The notes: a model not told the origin generated them from the sequence alone. DNA of 64,000 nt from Ursus arctos (GCF_023065955.2 NW_026623089.1:32332767-32396766), one strand, 5' to 3'; counted from the first letter of the stretch, positions 9,784-21,910 are shown. Numbers and translations: made by a program.

Positions 9784-10196
9784 TATATCAGTAACAAGGC
9801 ACTCAAAGGAGGCCAACTGGAATATGCTTCTCTGCCTCTCATCTCTGCTTCCTCTGTGTCAACACCATTCTCAGGCTGACTCCCTACTAAGGTGGCAAAT
9901 GGCCCCAGTATTTCTGACTCTCCAGGAGCCATGCAGGATCATGTATCCATCCATCCATGCACCCATCCTGTGACTGGGAGGATGGAACATGCTAATTGGT
10001 TAGTCTGGGTCATGTGCTTACCTATGGCACATGCTATTGATTACCTATCCAGCAGTGTTTCCCAGCTGTCTTCTCCATTGCCTGAGAGTCTAAAAAAGCC
10101 AAATACTCAATTGCTCAGCTTCCCTTCTAGCTAGGTGTGTTCATGTGATTGAGTCGGGCCACTGAAGTGAAAAGGGGGGTTGATCTTCAAACTTCC
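9784..10196. other. Unassigned, probably old repeat relic
   Basis: 'ggaacatgctaattggttagt' and 'gggtcatgtgcttacc' look like old LTR/DNA relics also seen near 56,200, but no family is assigned. No gene is visible. Confidence 0.35.
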
Positions 10197-10208
10197 AGGG
10201 AAGATTTT

Positions 10209-10410
10209 TTTTTTTTAAGATTTTATTTATTTATTTATTGGACAGAGAGAGAGACAGCCAGCGAGAGAGGGAACACAAGCAGGGGGAGTGGGAGAGGAAG
10301 AAGCAGGCTCATAGCAGAGGAGCCTGATGTGGGGCTCGATCCCATAATGCCGGGATCACGCCCTGAGCCAAAGGCAGACGCTTAACCGCTGTGCCACCCA
10401 GGTGCCCCCT
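10209..10410 (-). mobile_element. SINEC, young subfamily
   Basis: Reverse-oriented SINEC with the bear/pinniped-like body (antisense 'agccagcgagagagggaaca'). Perfect target duplication AGGGAAGATTTT at 10,197-10,208 and 10,411-10,422. Confidence 0.97.
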
Positions 10411-10422
10411 AGGGAAGATTTT

Positions 10423-10690
10423 TGTTCAGAGTTTAGCGATGCTGAACTCTGGTGTTGCTGCCTTAGCATATATTTTGTTTGGTCAAATGAACTGTAGAGA
10501 CCTTAAACTAACATTAGCTTCCTCACGCAAGCTCATACCCTAGGTAATAGCCCACAGAGTACTAGGAAAATGTAAATCCCTGATATGACTTTTGCAGTTA
10601 CCTTTTTTGATAAAGAGTCTCTCCCACCTCCCAGGGCCTTGCCCTTGTGCCCTCCCTCGTAGGTAAGACTCCTGTGGAACTTACCAAAAC
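10423..10690. other. No gene seen
   Basis: Short unassigned spacer between the SINEC and the truncated L1. Confidence 0.5.
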
Positions 10691-10699
10691 CCAGCTCTT

Positions 10700-11212
10700 A
10701 TTGTCCACAATAGCTAAACTCTGGAAGGAGCCAAGATGCCCTTCAACAGGTGAATGGATAAAGAAGATGTGGTCCATATATACAATGGAATATTACTCAG
10801 CCATCAGAAAGAACGATTACACAACATTTGCAGCAACATGGACGGGACTGGAGGAGATTACGTTAAGTGAAATAAGTCAAGCAGAGAAAGACAATTATCA
10901 TATGGTTTCACTCATTTGTGGAACATAAGGAATAGCAGGGAGATCGGTAGGAGAAGGAAGGGAAGAATGAAGGGGGTGTGGTAAACAGAAGAGGGAATGA
11001 ACCACGAGAGACTATGGACTCTGGGAAACAAACTGAGGGTTTCAGAGGGGAGGGGGATGGGGGATTGGGATAGGCCGGTGATGGGTATTGAGGGCACATA
11101 TTGCATGGAGCACTGGGTGTTATACGCAAACAATGAATCATGGAACACTACATCAAAAACTAATGATGTATTGTATGGTGACTAACATAACATAATAAAA
11201 ATTAAAAAAAAA
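10700..11212 (+). mobile_element. 5'-truncated L1, ORF2 C-terminus and 3' UTR
   Basis: Sense reading gives the L1 ORF2 C-terminal segment (STIAKLWKEPRCPSTGEW, WSIYTMEYYSAIRKN, LSEISQAEKDNYHM) to a stop at 10,926-10,928, then the 3' UTR and poly(A). Duplicated CCAGCTCTT flanks it (10,691-10,699 and 11,219-11,227). The short in-frame ORF and low decay suggest a fairly young carnivore L1 family, truncated at integration and without RT or endonuclease domains. Confidence 0.93.
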
Positions 11213-11227
11213 AAAAAACCAGCTCTT

Positions 11228-11917
11228 TTTGGTTTGAGTTGACTAAATCTGGCCTTAACTTTGGATCCCCAAAGCACTTCTTCATAAATGCATGTGCCCC
11301 AGGCCCTTCCTATCTCTCTGCCTGAAACCTGCCTTGACTTCCCTGTGTGGTCCCTCAAGGCACGCAGTATACTTCCTCTAGTACCTGTGAGTAACCTCTT
11401 TATTTCAATTCTTTTGTCTTTTGTCAAATCCCAGCTCACCATCCAGCATCCTGGGGGTTTATTTAATAATTATTAATTTGACAAAGTCATAACATTTTTC
11501 TCCCCTGATTAAAAGGGAAACCAATTTTCCTATATGTGCACCCCACACCCGCCCAGTAACTTCCTGTTCTTACGCTGACCTGTGAGAATGAAGACTGGAG
11601 TGTGACACTGAGAAGACCAAGAGAATTTCAGAGATGCAGAACTAGAGTTGACATTGTTCAACCACTGCTCCAAACCGGAAACCTCCTACACCTACACAGT
11701 AAACATCTTTATAGTTTAAAGTCATTTATAATTGAGCGGTGCCTTGCTGAACTGTATGGACTGAGATTGTAGGAGGGGTGGTTCCTCAAAGAACTTCAAC
11801 TGTTATCAGAAGCAGGCAGGAGAGTAAATACTCAGCAGGTGAAAGGTGTCCCTTGCAGCAGGTGAGTCCTGGATCTAGAAACAGGTCTCAGGTTAGTCTG
11901 CCCTCAGAGCCCCCATG
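11228..11917. other. Unique sequence, no gene seen
   Basis: No recognisable gene or repeat boundary. A few short open frames on both strands lack known domains. Confidence 0.45.
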
Positions 11918-12050
11918 AAGTCAGCATTATTATACTCAATTTGCTCATGAAGAAACTGAAGCTGAAAGAGATTGGGAGGTTTTCTCATTGTCACTCAACT
12001 AGTTAGTGGCAAATCTGGGACTACCACTCAGTTCCTTGGATTTTGATGTT
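11918..12050 (-). mobile_element. MIR fragment
   Basis: Antisense MIR motifs: 'tgctcatgaagaaactgaag', 'cattgtcactcaactagt', 'tggcaaatctgggactacc'. Confidence 0.75.
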
Positions 12051-12097
12051 ATTACTTTTTCCACGAAATAGGACAAAGCAACATATAGCATTTGTCT

Positions 12098-12228
12098 CTC
12101 CTCCTGGACTGTAAGCTCCATTAGGACAGGGATGTAATCTGTTTTTCTCATCATCTTATTCTCAAGATCCAGTTTACTGCTTGGCACAAGCAAGTGCATA
12201 AATAAACATTCGTTGAATGTTGAAAGAA
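12098..12228 (+). mobile_element. L2 3' end
   Basis: Sense L2 terminus: 'ggactgtaagctccattagg', then 'acagggatgtaatctgttt', 'gcttggcacaagc', 'aataaacattcgttgaatg'. Confidence 0.8.
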
Positions 12229-13420
12229 TTCAGTGGGCAAAGGTCCAAGGAGACTTAATCTCCATGCCACGTGAGAAATAGTTGGAGTAAATTGAAACTT
12301 AGCCTGAGAAGAAAAGACTCACTGGGGAATATGAGAGCTTTCTTCAAACCTGTAAAATGGATGAGATTCATTATGGACACCTCCAAGGGAGGAAGTTGCC
12401 ATTGACTGGTGGACATTCCAAGGTGGCAAATTTTACCTGACTATAAGGAACAACTTTGTAACAACTAGGAACATTTTATAATGGATAGAGTGCTTAAGGA
12501 GGGAGTAAATTGTTTGAATTCCTGTTGGGAGATCACTTTTTGGAAATATTATGGAAATAATACATTAGATAGGATGGGGGATCAGATGACTTTTATGGAA
12601 CTCTGAGATCATGTGATTCCACAATCTTAGATGTATGCTATTTACTCTAAGTTTAAAATGTTGGAACAAACAAACAACTATCAGCCTGTCCCCTATGGTA
12701 GGCATTAGTTGCTTTGCTTATCCAGCATGTGTTCCTATTTCTTTTTGAAAATATATCCTACCTTTATTTCGAGGGACTGTTCCAACTGCCAACCTGGTGA
12801 TTTTAGTGGGCACTGCTGATCAGAGTACTCCGCCTCTTCTCTCCAGCTAAAGTAGACATGTGACCCTAATGGTCAATCGGTGTTCCCTGGGAGTTTTCTA
12901 ATTGGAACTAAGGAAGCAAATTCTGTCATCTCTGGTGTGGGGAACGTGTGAACCTGGGAGATGCTGGCAGAAGTGTTCCAGCTTCATGAACGAAGGGAAC
13001 CCAGAGAGAAGAAACAGATGCTGATGGAAATTGAGATGAACTTCAAGTTCCTGTGCCAAATGCTTTTGAGACTCCACGTTATCCTTGCTCTTTCCATAGT
13101 TTGGTTTCATGAGCCAATAGTCTCTATTTTGCCCATAGAAGTTCAAATTGCATTTCTGTTACTTGTGATAAAAATCCTGACCAGCTGCCTCTCCTTTTCC
13201 TTGACTTCTCTGTTTCTATTACTGATACTCTTAGTTATCAAGCTGTGAAACCTCCAAGACTTCTTTCCCTTGCCTCTGCAAGTGCTGTCAGTACCGTGTC
13301 CTTCGAATTCATCCTTCACCTTGCCGTGAACTACATGTCTGAAAACACTGCTTTGGACAATTACTTGTTCCCAAACCTCCAGGAATATATACTTTAGTTA
13401 AATTCTGTTCAGACTATGGA
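12229..13420. other. Unassigned; one chance-like ORF
   Basis: No gene is recognised. A 95-codon plus-strand frame at 12,961-13,248 is leucine/isoleucine-rich in its second half and could look like a membrane segment, but it is not preceded by a signal or splice context and lies in sequence resembling an old MER/LTR relic ('agacatgtgaccctaatggt'). Confidence 0.35.
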
Positions 13421-13658
13421 ATGAAGAAGCACAAGTGTTCACAGAGGTCATCAAACTATTTTGCTGATTTTTTCTACTATGTAGTTTCCTCATCCTTGAA
13501 TGACCTTCTGCCTACTGCCTGCAAGCATCTCACCCTTCCTTCCAAGTTGAGATTAAGTCCCACCTTCTTTATGAGGCTTTCCAGAGCATCCACCCACAAG
13601 TCAAAGTCTCTCCTCCCTCTGCAGTTTTGGAACATTTTGTCTCCTCCAGTCGTTTGTT
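13421..13658 (+). mobile_element. Probable L2 relic
   Basis: 'ccttctttatgaggctttcc' and the following CT-rich stretch match L2 internal order ('cctcctcagagaggccttcc' region) only loosely. Confidence 0.4.
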
Positions 13659-13677
13659 AATTATATACAAATCTTCT

Positions 13678-13871
13678 GGGGCACCTGGGTGGTTCAGTTG
13701 GTTAGGCATCTGCCTTCAGCTCAGGTGATGATCTTGAGGTCCTGGGATGAGCCCAGCGTCAGGCTCCCTGCTCAGCGGGGAGTCTCCTTCTCCTTCTCCC
13801 TCTGCTTCTTGCCCCTGCTCATGCCCTCTCTCTCTTTCTCTCTCAAACAAATATATAAAATCTTTTTAAAA
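13678..13871 (+). mobile_element. SINEC with 19-bp target duplication
   Basis: Head GGGGCACCTGGGTGGTTCAG. AATTATATACAAATCTTCT (13,659-13,677) is repeated with one mismatch at 13,872-13,890. Confidence 0.97.
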
Positions 13872-14017
13872 AATTATATACAAATATTCTATTATTGTCT
13901 TTTGTCTTCATGTCCTATTTGTCTAATTACATTGAAAGCTTCAACATGATGCGGTGTCATATGAATTCCCTGTACCACTCACAATTGCTCGTGCAGCACT
14001 GACTTGCTCACAATAAG

Positions 14018-14345
14018 TTTATTCATTCATTTAGCAAATATTTCTTGCTTATATGCTAAGTGTCAGGAACTATTTTCAGCTCTGAGAATACAACTGTAAA
14101 TAAAATAGATGGGAAAATTCTACCCTTGGCAAGCTTATATTCTAGTAGAACAGAAACAAAATAAGTAAACATGAACAATTATATTTAAAAATATAGTTTT
14201 ATTAAGCTATAATAAGTAATTATTATAACATTCACATAAATTAATATAATAAATAACTAAAGCATACACTATGTTAAATAGTGATAAGTGCTGTGGGTTA
14301 GGTGGGTGTGGTGAGGAGTGATACAAGTGCCCAATAAATATGTAG
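14018..14345 (-). mobile_element. L2 3' end with A/T-rich interior
   Basis: Antisense L2: 'tttattcattcatttagcaa', 'ctaagtgtcaggaactatt', 'aagcttatattctagtag'. An A/T-rich block (14,180-14,280) separates it from 'gtgataagtgctgtgggtt'. Confidence 0.7.
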
Positions 14346-14492
14346 TGACAGATCTTCCCCCTCAGATATTTTTTAAAATTATTTTACCAACTTTGCAAAT
14401 TTATTTGATGGTCCAACCTCTCTTTCCATAGCACTTGTGGAATCTGTTCATTTTCAAGTATTTCCTCTATTCATTTAAACGTTATTTTTTAG

Positions 14493-14727
14493 GGGTGCCT
14501 GTGTGGCTCAGTTGGTTGAGCACCTAACTCTTGATTTTGGCTCCGGTCATGGTCTCAGGATTGTGAGATCGAGCCCTGTGTTGGGGTCTGGGCTCAGCAC
14601 AGAGTCTGCTTGAGATTCTCTCTCCTTCTCCCTCTGCCATCCCCTTTCCCCCTCCCCACATGCTCTCTCTCTACCTCTCACTCAAATAAATAAACAAATA
14701 AATAAAATCTTTTTTAAAAATTAAAAA
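14493..14727 (+). mobile_element. SINEC
   Basis: Head GGGGTGCCTGTGTGGCTCAG, body and AAATAAATAAAATC tail. The flanks share TTATTTTTTA (14,482-14,491 and 14,728-14,737). Confidence 0.95.
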
Positions 14728-14943
14728 TTATTTTTTAAAGCTGTAATTAATCATGTCTTTGACATTTTATTAAGTGTATCCTTAAAGATGGCCCCCAAAT
14801 CCCAACGAGCAAGGGTTGCAAACCCAAATGCTCCCAGGGCTCGGCTGTAGGGGAAGTAGGAGTGGGAAACCTTATTTTCTTGCCAGGAAGGATTCCAGGC
14901 CTAGTGTTGCCTTGTTTTTCAAATGAAACCAGAGATCAGATGT

Positions 14944-15158
14944 GTTTTTGTTTTGTTTTGTTTTGTTTTTAAGATTTTATTCGTTCATTCAACAGAGAGA
15001 GAGACAGCCAGCAAGAGAGGGAACACAAGCAGGGTGAACGGGAGAGGAAGCAGCAGGCTCCCAGTGGAGGAGCCTGATGTGGGGCTCGATCCCAGAACGC
15101 CAGGATCACGCCCTGAGCCAAAGGCAGACGCTTAACGACTGAGCCACCCAGGCGCCCC
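14944..15158 (-). mobile_element. SINEC, young subfamily
   Basis: Reverse-oriented; the tail side carries a (TTTTG)n run. Duplicated flank AGAGATCAGATGT (14,931-14,943) and AGAAATCAGATGT (15,159-15,171), one mismatch. Confidence 0.97.
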
Positions 15159-15171
15159 AGAAATCAGATGT

Positions 15172-15543
15172 TTTAATCTACCAACTAAACACATGTTAAA
15201 ATATATCATGCAGGCCAAACCAGACAACTCTCATCTGAATCTGGTCTACAGGCTTCCTATTTGCAACTTTTGCCACAGAGAATTTACCTATCTTCACCAC
15301 TTCCACATTGCTTATTCCTGTTTTTTTGTTTTTTTGGGGTTTTTTTTGGAGATACTTGCCTTAATCAAAAGACTAGATGTTATCGATATTATTACACACA
15401 AATCTGGCATTAATTGCCAATAGCTCATGTCTGGACATACTGGCTATAATAACCTAGCTAACTTGTGTTTTCTATTAACATGTTTCATACTACTCTGTCC
15501 AAATTTCCTTTTCATGGAATTAAGAGTCAGAAGGGAGCTTGCA
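15172..15543. other. No gene seen
   Basis: Unassigned spacer with T-rich runs near 15,320-15,350. Confidence 0.5.
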
Positions 15544-15571
15544 GGGGTGGGGGTTGGGGTTGGGGTTGGGG
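15544..15571 (+). repeat. (TTGGGG)n short array, G-quadruplex motif
   Basis: Five G-runs of 4-5 residues separated by T or TT on the plus strand. The sequence satisfies the standard four-run G-quadruplex pattern with very short loops. Confidence 0.9.
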
Positions 15572-15769
15572 TCAGGAGTGGGAGGGTCCTCTCTTTCAAC
15601 ACCTCACCCTTTGGCATCCTGAGGGTCCTTCAGGCTATGCTGAGCATGCCACTGGCAGGCAACCCTGTCTGCAGCAGCCCCCCAACAGTGGGTCCACCCT
15701 GAATGCATCTCTGTGGAACACGGCAGCTCACATGCAGTGATCTTGAGCTTATTCTTCTGAATAGACAAA

Positions 15770-16032
15770 ATAAGTCTACTCGGAGTCAAAATCATAAAGA
15801 CAAAAAATAGAATGGTGGTTAGCCAGGGACAGGAGGAGCAAGGAATGAGGCATGAGTGTTTAATGAGGACAGAGTCTCAGTCTGGGGAAAATGAAAAGGT
15901 CCTGGAGCTGGATGGTGGTGATGGCGGCAAAGCAGCGTGAATGTACTGAATGCCACAGAGCTGTATGCTCAAAAATGGCTAAAATGGTAAATTGCATGTT
16001 ATGTGTATTATACCATGATAAAAAAAAAAGCA
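15770..16032 (+). mobile_element. Old L1 3' UTR end
   Basis: Sense L1 3' end: 'tagaatggtggttagccagg', 'ctggagctggatggtggtga', 'aaaaatggctaaaatggtaa', then an A-run. Confidence 0.85.
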
Positions 16033-17097
16033 ACGGCTTTTATGAATCAACAGAATAGGCTCCTATCTGTGTGATGCTAAAGTTGAGTAACATTAATTTT
16101 TATATTTTATTTTTTATGTTTCTTTTTTATTTATTTTTATCTAAGGCCTGCCCTATTACAATGCCAGTACTCATAAAATAAAATAAGTGAACTCTCTCTT
16201 TCACGTGCCGTGATGGTCTGCAAACAGTTGAGAAGCAATGAGATACTAGAGCTGGGAAATTAGGCTGGTAGTGGTACCGTGTTTCAGATGCAAGCCAGGA
16301 AGACGGGAAAAGGGGGAGCATGGACTAGAGGAAGGAGAAAAGAAGAAAGAAGTGAAAAGGCTAAGAATAGGCAATGCTAGGGAAATTGAGCCCAGACAGA
16401 GGAAGAAAGAGGCTGATAAGAGTTGCATTGGGCCAAGCTTAAGAGCAAAGGATGCAAGATAAAGGGAGAGGACAGAGAAGCTGGACTTCTTATTAGAAAG
16501 ACAAGACCAAGGACTGGGACTCAGATTAAGCAGGACAGCCTTGGAGAGATGCAAGTTGCAACCATGAAAATCAGATTTTATAAAGTAAATTATGTCAGGC
16601 TGGACTTGTGAAGGAAGCAACGGAACTGTAATTCTCTCCTACATACCTTATAAGGCCAGGACTCCATTGTTCCACAGGAAAGGTACTGTACACGTGCTGA
16701 TAGAGCATGCCATTATGAGAAGCCAGGATCTTAGAAAGATGTGTGGGGGCAAGGCACTAGGTTGAAATCTCAATAGAATAAGACCCGTTAAGAGAATATA
16801 TGTAAAAAGATATTTTAGGGTATTATGTAAATATAAGGTGTTTGTCAGGGTTCTTGCAGGAAACAGATGGTAAACTAATCTGTCCTGTCAGGATTAGGAG
16901 AATCAACAAGAGATTATCAATAGCAGAAAGCCATTACTACCTGTAGGCCTGAAGGGGCAAGGGAAAGAACGGTGTTAGTGGATACCGGTAGGAGACGGGC
17001 TGCTAGGCATGCTGTGGCCTTCCGTAGAGGAGCAAACCCTCTGCTAAACCAGAGCCTGACAAAAAGGCAGCTGGGAGAACAAATATCTTGACTTCTC
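16033..17097. other. Unassigned; no gene seen
   Basis: Overlapping frames at 16,246-16,620 (124 codons, minus) and 16,271-16,611 (plus) lie in a purine-rich stretch, where long chance frames are expected. The part from 16,840 ('tttgtcagggttcttgcagg') resembles an old repeat start. No known domain. Confidence 0.35.
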
Positions 17098-17112
17098 TCT
17101 CCACCCATTTTC

Positions 17113-17300
17113 TTTTCTTTTAAGATTTTATTTATTTGACAGAAAGAGAGGGAGTACAAGCAGGGGGAGCAGCAGAGGGAGAGGGAGAAGCAGGCTCCCC
17201 CCTGAGTTGGGAGCCTGATGTGGGGCTCGATCCCAGGACCCTGAGATCATGACCAGAGCTGAAGCCAGATGCTTAACCCACTGAGCCGCCCAGGCACCCC
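17113..17300 (-). mobile_element. SINEC
   Basis: Reverse-oriented; duplicated flank TCTCCACCCATTTTC (17,098-17,112) and TCTCCTCCCATTTTC (17,301-17,315). Confidence 0.97.
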
Positions 17301-17454
17301 TCTCCTCCCATTTTCCAATACCATTGGCTGAACCAGATGGTCAATCTGAGGCCCATGTATTACGGTTCTTAGAGAATGGAATTTCAGGACTACATCAGGA
17401 TAGAAAAGAGGAATAATGGATCTGAAGGGACAAACAGAGACTCTCTAGCACAAT

Positions 17455-17575
17455 ATTAATATAAGATGGTGTTTAAGACACAAGCAGCCACACTGGGTTT
17501 GAATGCTGGCACCACCACTTAGTAGGGATGTGGTCTTATCAAGTGATTTCTCTAATATGTGGCAGATACATACAG
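17455..17575 (+). mobile_element. MIR fragment
   Basis: 'cactgggtttgaatgctggc', 'accaccacttagtagggatg', then 'cttatcaagtgatttctct' follow sense MIR order. Confidence 0.7.
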
Positions 17576-18110
17576 ATGGCTAGTTGATTCAATAGCATTC
17601 CCAGCTCTCTCCTCCCTTGCTGCTTCCTACGATAGATCAGGAAAAGTTAAATACTCACTTTCCTACACTCCTTTTTAGCCAGGAGTGACCAAGAGCCACA
17701 GTTCGGTCAATGGGACATAAGTAGGAGAGGTTAATGGGAGAGTTTCTGGGAATGTTTTGCTTTTCTAATAAAAGAGCAGATGGAGCCAATGTCCCCAGCT
17801 TCCTTCTCTATCCCCATTCTTGCTGAACAAACATGATGCCAGGACCTGGGCAATTGTGACCCTGATGAAGAAACCTAAATAATCCCCAAGATACTGACGC
17901 TAGCATCACCGAGCCATGAGCCAGGGCCAGCTGGCACTTATCTCTGGACGGGTTGTTGAGGGAGAGATAGAGGGGAGAGGGAGGAGACAGGGGGGTTGGG
18001 AGGGGAACTTTATTAAGTCATTGTTAGTTTTCAGTTATTTGAAGCTGAAAGCATGTCCAACTCATACACTAAGCTTCAGTTCCCTTATTTAAAAAATAAC
18101 AGTATTTATT
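17576..18110. other. Old repeat relic of unassigned family
   Basis: The phrases 'gccaggagtgaccaagagcca' and 'gccaggacctgggcaattg' suggest an old LTR or DNA transposon relic. No gene. Confidence 0.3.
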
Positions 18111-18119
18111 TTAGAGTAT

Positions 18120-18355
18120 CATTGTAAAGATGAAGTAAGGTAAGAATAACTGACATTTTTTATAGCACTTGGGATGTAACAGGCATTGTTTTGAGCATTT
18201 TACATACGCAAACTCTTTAAAACCTCACAGGAACTCCCTGTGATAGGTATTATTGTTGATTCCATTTTAGAGGTAAGGAAAGAGAGATGAAGTCATCTGA
18301 CCAGTCATATGACTTGTGAACGCCAGAGCCAGTGTTGGTCCAGGCTCTGTGCACT
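18120..18355 (-). mobile_element. MIR element
   Basis: Antisense MIR: 'tagcacttgggatgtaacag', 'gagcattttacatacgcaaac', 'gataggtattattgttgat', 'ttttagaggtaaggaaaga'. Confidence 0.8.
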
Positions 18356-20150
18356 TATAAAGCAGTTAGCACGATGGCACAGAGTAAGCATCCAAACAAG
18401 TCAGCGGTAATAATGTGGATGATCCGGTGCCACACGGACGCCCAGATAAGGATGTAGGGGCTCTTCTGTTTGGTGGCTTGGAGAGTGGTTCTTTTCCAAA
18501 GTCTAATTTGAAAATGGAACTGTGCACCTGAAGTAAAATCGCCTAAAACACCAAGTGAAAAACTCAAGAGAGGAAGGGCTTAAGTTGGGCAAGTCAGGAG
18601 TTCTGGGGTCAAAGAATTGATGACATTTCAGAAGCTACCCCACGATTATTTTCCTTAGGTCTTCTTTCACACATGAATCTCCATTTCCCAGTGGCCACAC
18701 TCTTACCAACCGGGGAACCATGGTTTTCCTTCCTTTCCCCTCCAAATTTCCCCCTCCAAGAACCAGGAACATTTTCTTAGTCAAAACATGGCAAGCATTT
18801 AATATCAAATTTGGCCAGTAGGTGTCAGCATCTATCACAAAATTGGCGAGTGCTTAAACCATCTTTACATTTAAATTCGGCTTTAAATTATATAAAACAA
18901 TTTCGTTTACTACTTTTTAATGCTTAGAAAGCTGTAATTCCATTTTCAAGCTTCTCTTTTGCTGGATATATGCACAGAGATTACATTTTAAACTTTTTAA
19001 AATGTAGGGAAGAGTTTGAGGATAGAAGCTGCCTCCTTGATGAAAAGAGAAAGAAAATATTTTTCATATAAAATTATTCAGTCATTGATCCATAATGACT
19101 ATTTATTGACCACCTTATTGTACTCAACAATAAAGAAGCCAAGAGTAGGATTCTGCATGTTATAGGATACTGAAATTAAAATGATGTATTTTGGCTTATT
19201 GGTACCCTTTTTGGTAGATGTTTGTCTTAATTTTGGTGACCCCCCCACCTTACTCTATACATATTCTGCACAACATACAAGTGTGCCTCCAACCCCCGTT
19301 TTAAGAAAATGGAACATGTGGATGTACTAGACAGCTTAGTGTCATCAAACTAAAATCCACCGAGCACCTGTTTTCTGTTTCTTACTGACATCTCGGGCAT
19401 ATCCCAAAGCTTCGTGGTCACACTCATGTTTTAAAAAGTCTAGCCTAGTCCAATACAATGAGAAGCTTCAATTCCACATCCAACTCAACGCTCTTTCCTT
19501 CTTCCTGAGCTGGGGTATGACCAAAGGGTCCCCACTGGGGAAGGAGACGTGGTCTACTCCCACTCCTCCCCACTCTGCTTCTGTATCCACCAGGACTGGA
19601 GAAGGTGGAGGAGGGACTAAAGAGAGAAAACAAAAACCTTTATAGGGGAAGAGGCCCTGCAGGATCTCTGTACTGCATAGATGCTACACATCTCATCTGC
19701 CAAAACTAAGCACATCTGGGTGAAGGGACATGGGCAATGTAATCTTTATTTTGAATGGCCATGCACCCGAGGCAAGATGACCTCTTCCAACATAACCTTT
19801 TCTGACTATCACCCTCAGCCCTTTCTGGGCTGGGGCTGTCTAACCAGCAGCCAGGGTACCAGTGGGAAGTCTCAAGCTCTACTATTTTATGTGGAGTCAG
19901 TTATCACAGGAAACTGCAAATTTCTTCACAGGAAATGCAAACATTCTTCCTTGAGAAGACTTGACACTTCTCTGGGGTAATCCTTCTACTCTGGGAACAT
20001 TTCTGCTCTTGATTTAGGCTGTAAGAAATGATGACAGAATGGTAGCAGGACCTGTTGAGTTCCTCTTCATCCTTTGGATGTTCTTAGCACCTATTTTCCT
20101 TAGCTTTAAGGCTTCATTGGCAATTCTAAGACAACAGTGAAAGTTCCATT
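18356..20150. other. Mostly unique sequence, no gene seen
   Basis: No recognised repeat except short A/T runs. Open frames up to 99 codons (19,681-19,980) have no recognisable domain or splice context. Confidence 0.45.
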
Positions 20151-20159
20151 CAATACCCT

Positions 20160-20667
20160 GTGACCCAAGGTTTTATATGTAACTATCACATCCGGCAATA
20201 AAGAAAGACCAACTAAATGAGGAAAGCAAAGGTTCTTTATTCAGAGTTTGCTGTATAGTCAGGGAGTCAGCCACTGTCACTCTTCTTTTGGCAGAGACCC
20301 AAACGCAGGCAGAAGAGTAAGGTAGCTTTTCAGAGGAAAAGAAGGAAGGCTTCAGGTTTCTCTGATTGAAAGCTGTTAGCAAGAGGAAGCTGGAGGCCGC
20401 CTAAGCAAGGAATGGAGCATCCTATGTGATTGGTTAGGGATGCGTGTTTGGTTTTCTCCGATTGGTCCTATTGGAAGTGGGGAGACAAATTAGGGAAATT
20501 GTTAATTATTAATCAAGTCCTGGCCCTTTGGGGCTGATTATTACAGGATTGTCACTAGAGAGAGCAGTCTGGCTTCCTACAAGTCCAACTTACAGCAGGC
20601 GGGCTTCTTAGGCTGTGTATTGTAGGAAAGGGGGTGGTTTCCTGGGCAGATTTCTATAGGTTCTGGG
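20160..20667 (-). mobile_element. Probable old LTR/ERV-related relic
   Basis: 'aagaaagaccaactaaatgag', 'ttctttattcagagtttgct' (antisense AATAAA-like), and 'ttggttagggatgcgtgttt' look like an LTR read backwards. Continuity with the piece after 20,828 is likely, with the SINEC between. Family not named. Confidence 0.4.
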
Positions 20668-20677
20668 TCAAAGTTCT

Positions 20678-20817
20678 TTTTTTTAATTTTTTTAAGTGGG
20701 CTCCATGCTGGCCTCGGCGTGAGCCCAACGCAGGTCTTGAACTCACAACCCTGAGATCAAGACTTGAGCTGAGATCAAGAGTCAGATGCTTAACCTACTG
20801 AGCCACCCAGGCGCCCC
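20678..20817 (-). mobile_element. Short SINEC variant
   Basis: Only about 140 bp: reverse-oriented tRNA head, B-box and a short T-rich (antisense) tail without the usual CT body. Perfect duplicated flank TCAAAGTTCT (20,668-20,677 and 20,818-20,827). Confidence 0.95.
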
Positions 20818-20827
20818 TCAAAGTTCT

Positions 20828-21906
20828 ATTTTTTATGTATAGTCTGGCCATTATTCATATATTCAGTCTTGGTAGCAAGCAGTAAACTTGTCTTTATCAA
20901 CTATGATAGTATCTCACATTTATATCATGTTTTACAAGTTATTAAGTACATTAATGTGTATCTCCAAGACCAGTAAGTATAAAAATCCTATAGGACATTG
21001 TTATCTTATTGTAAAGCTGAGAAATAGGCTCAGAAAGTCAAAGGTCAAATCACTTCCCACTGTCACAAAACTGCTAAGGAGACAAGTGGTACTATCACCA
21101 CGCATTCTGATTTTCCTAAGAAAATTTTGAAGCAGGAGAGCGAGGTTCTTGTCTCGCAGAGTCAAAGAATGGACAAAGGAGAGTGAGTAAAGTGATAGAG
21201 TTTTATGAAGTAAGGATACAGAAAAAGCTCTCAGGAGTGAAAGGGGTCCCCACAGGGTTGCCAACATGGGCAGTCTTATTTAGAACTAACCAGGGAGCGT
21301 ATGGCCTTATCATTCTTGTGATGTCTTGGTTTGAAGAAGGACTGCTGATCACATCTTTGATGGCTTACTTCTTCTTTGGGGTCTGGTCACAATGTGACTG
21401 CCATTAAAAGACCCCATCTCTGACACTCAGGGCACGGTGGTCTGGTTTGTCCTCTCATGTCTGGTTTCATTATGCCTCAGCATTTCTGGGATTTCTGTGA
21501 GCCTGATCATGTAGCCCCCTACCTATCTCTCCCTCCCCAACCCCACCTTTCCCTTACTCAATGAGAGCCTTCAGATGTATATGGGTAGGTCTTAGACTTG
21601 AAGGATGATTGCCAACGTGTATCTGGAGGGGAGGGGGTTGAGCTAAAGGAAGTTTCCAAAGGAATTTTTTATATGTCAAAGTAGACTTACAGGATCCTGG
21701 GGGCAGGCTAAGATTGCCTTTTTGCCCTTAGCAAAGTGTCAATATCCAGGCAGTTGAGTCCCTAGGGGAATATCACTCTGCCTGTTTCAAAGGACTTGTC
21801 AAAGGGCTGTAGGTAGTAAGGAAATTTAATAATTTTTCTTCTCCCTTTGTTTCCCACATCAACTTCTGTTCTTTTGTCCTGGTCTGTCATCCAGTTAAAA
21901 CCCCTG
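20828..21906. other. Unassigned, LTR-like parts
   Basis: The stretch near 21,180-21,430 ('atagagttttatgaagtaag', 'ggtccccacagggttgccaa') is reminiscent of an antisense LTR. No gene or clear boundaries. Confidence 0.35.
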
Positions 21907-21910
21907 TTAC

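Noticed and set aside
10149..10385. Recurrent short frames reading ERETASERGNTSRGSGRGRSRL
   Set aside because: This peptide is the antisense reading of SINEC bodies (also at 14,923, 36,386 and 62,007) and not a protein family.
12961..13248. 95-codon frame with a hydrophobic C-terminal half
   Set aside because: It is probably in an old repeat relic, with no evidence of a gene around it.
16246..16620. 124-codon minus-strand frame
   Set aside because: It lies in purine-rich low-complexity sequence, has no known domain, and overlaps equal-length frames on the other strand.
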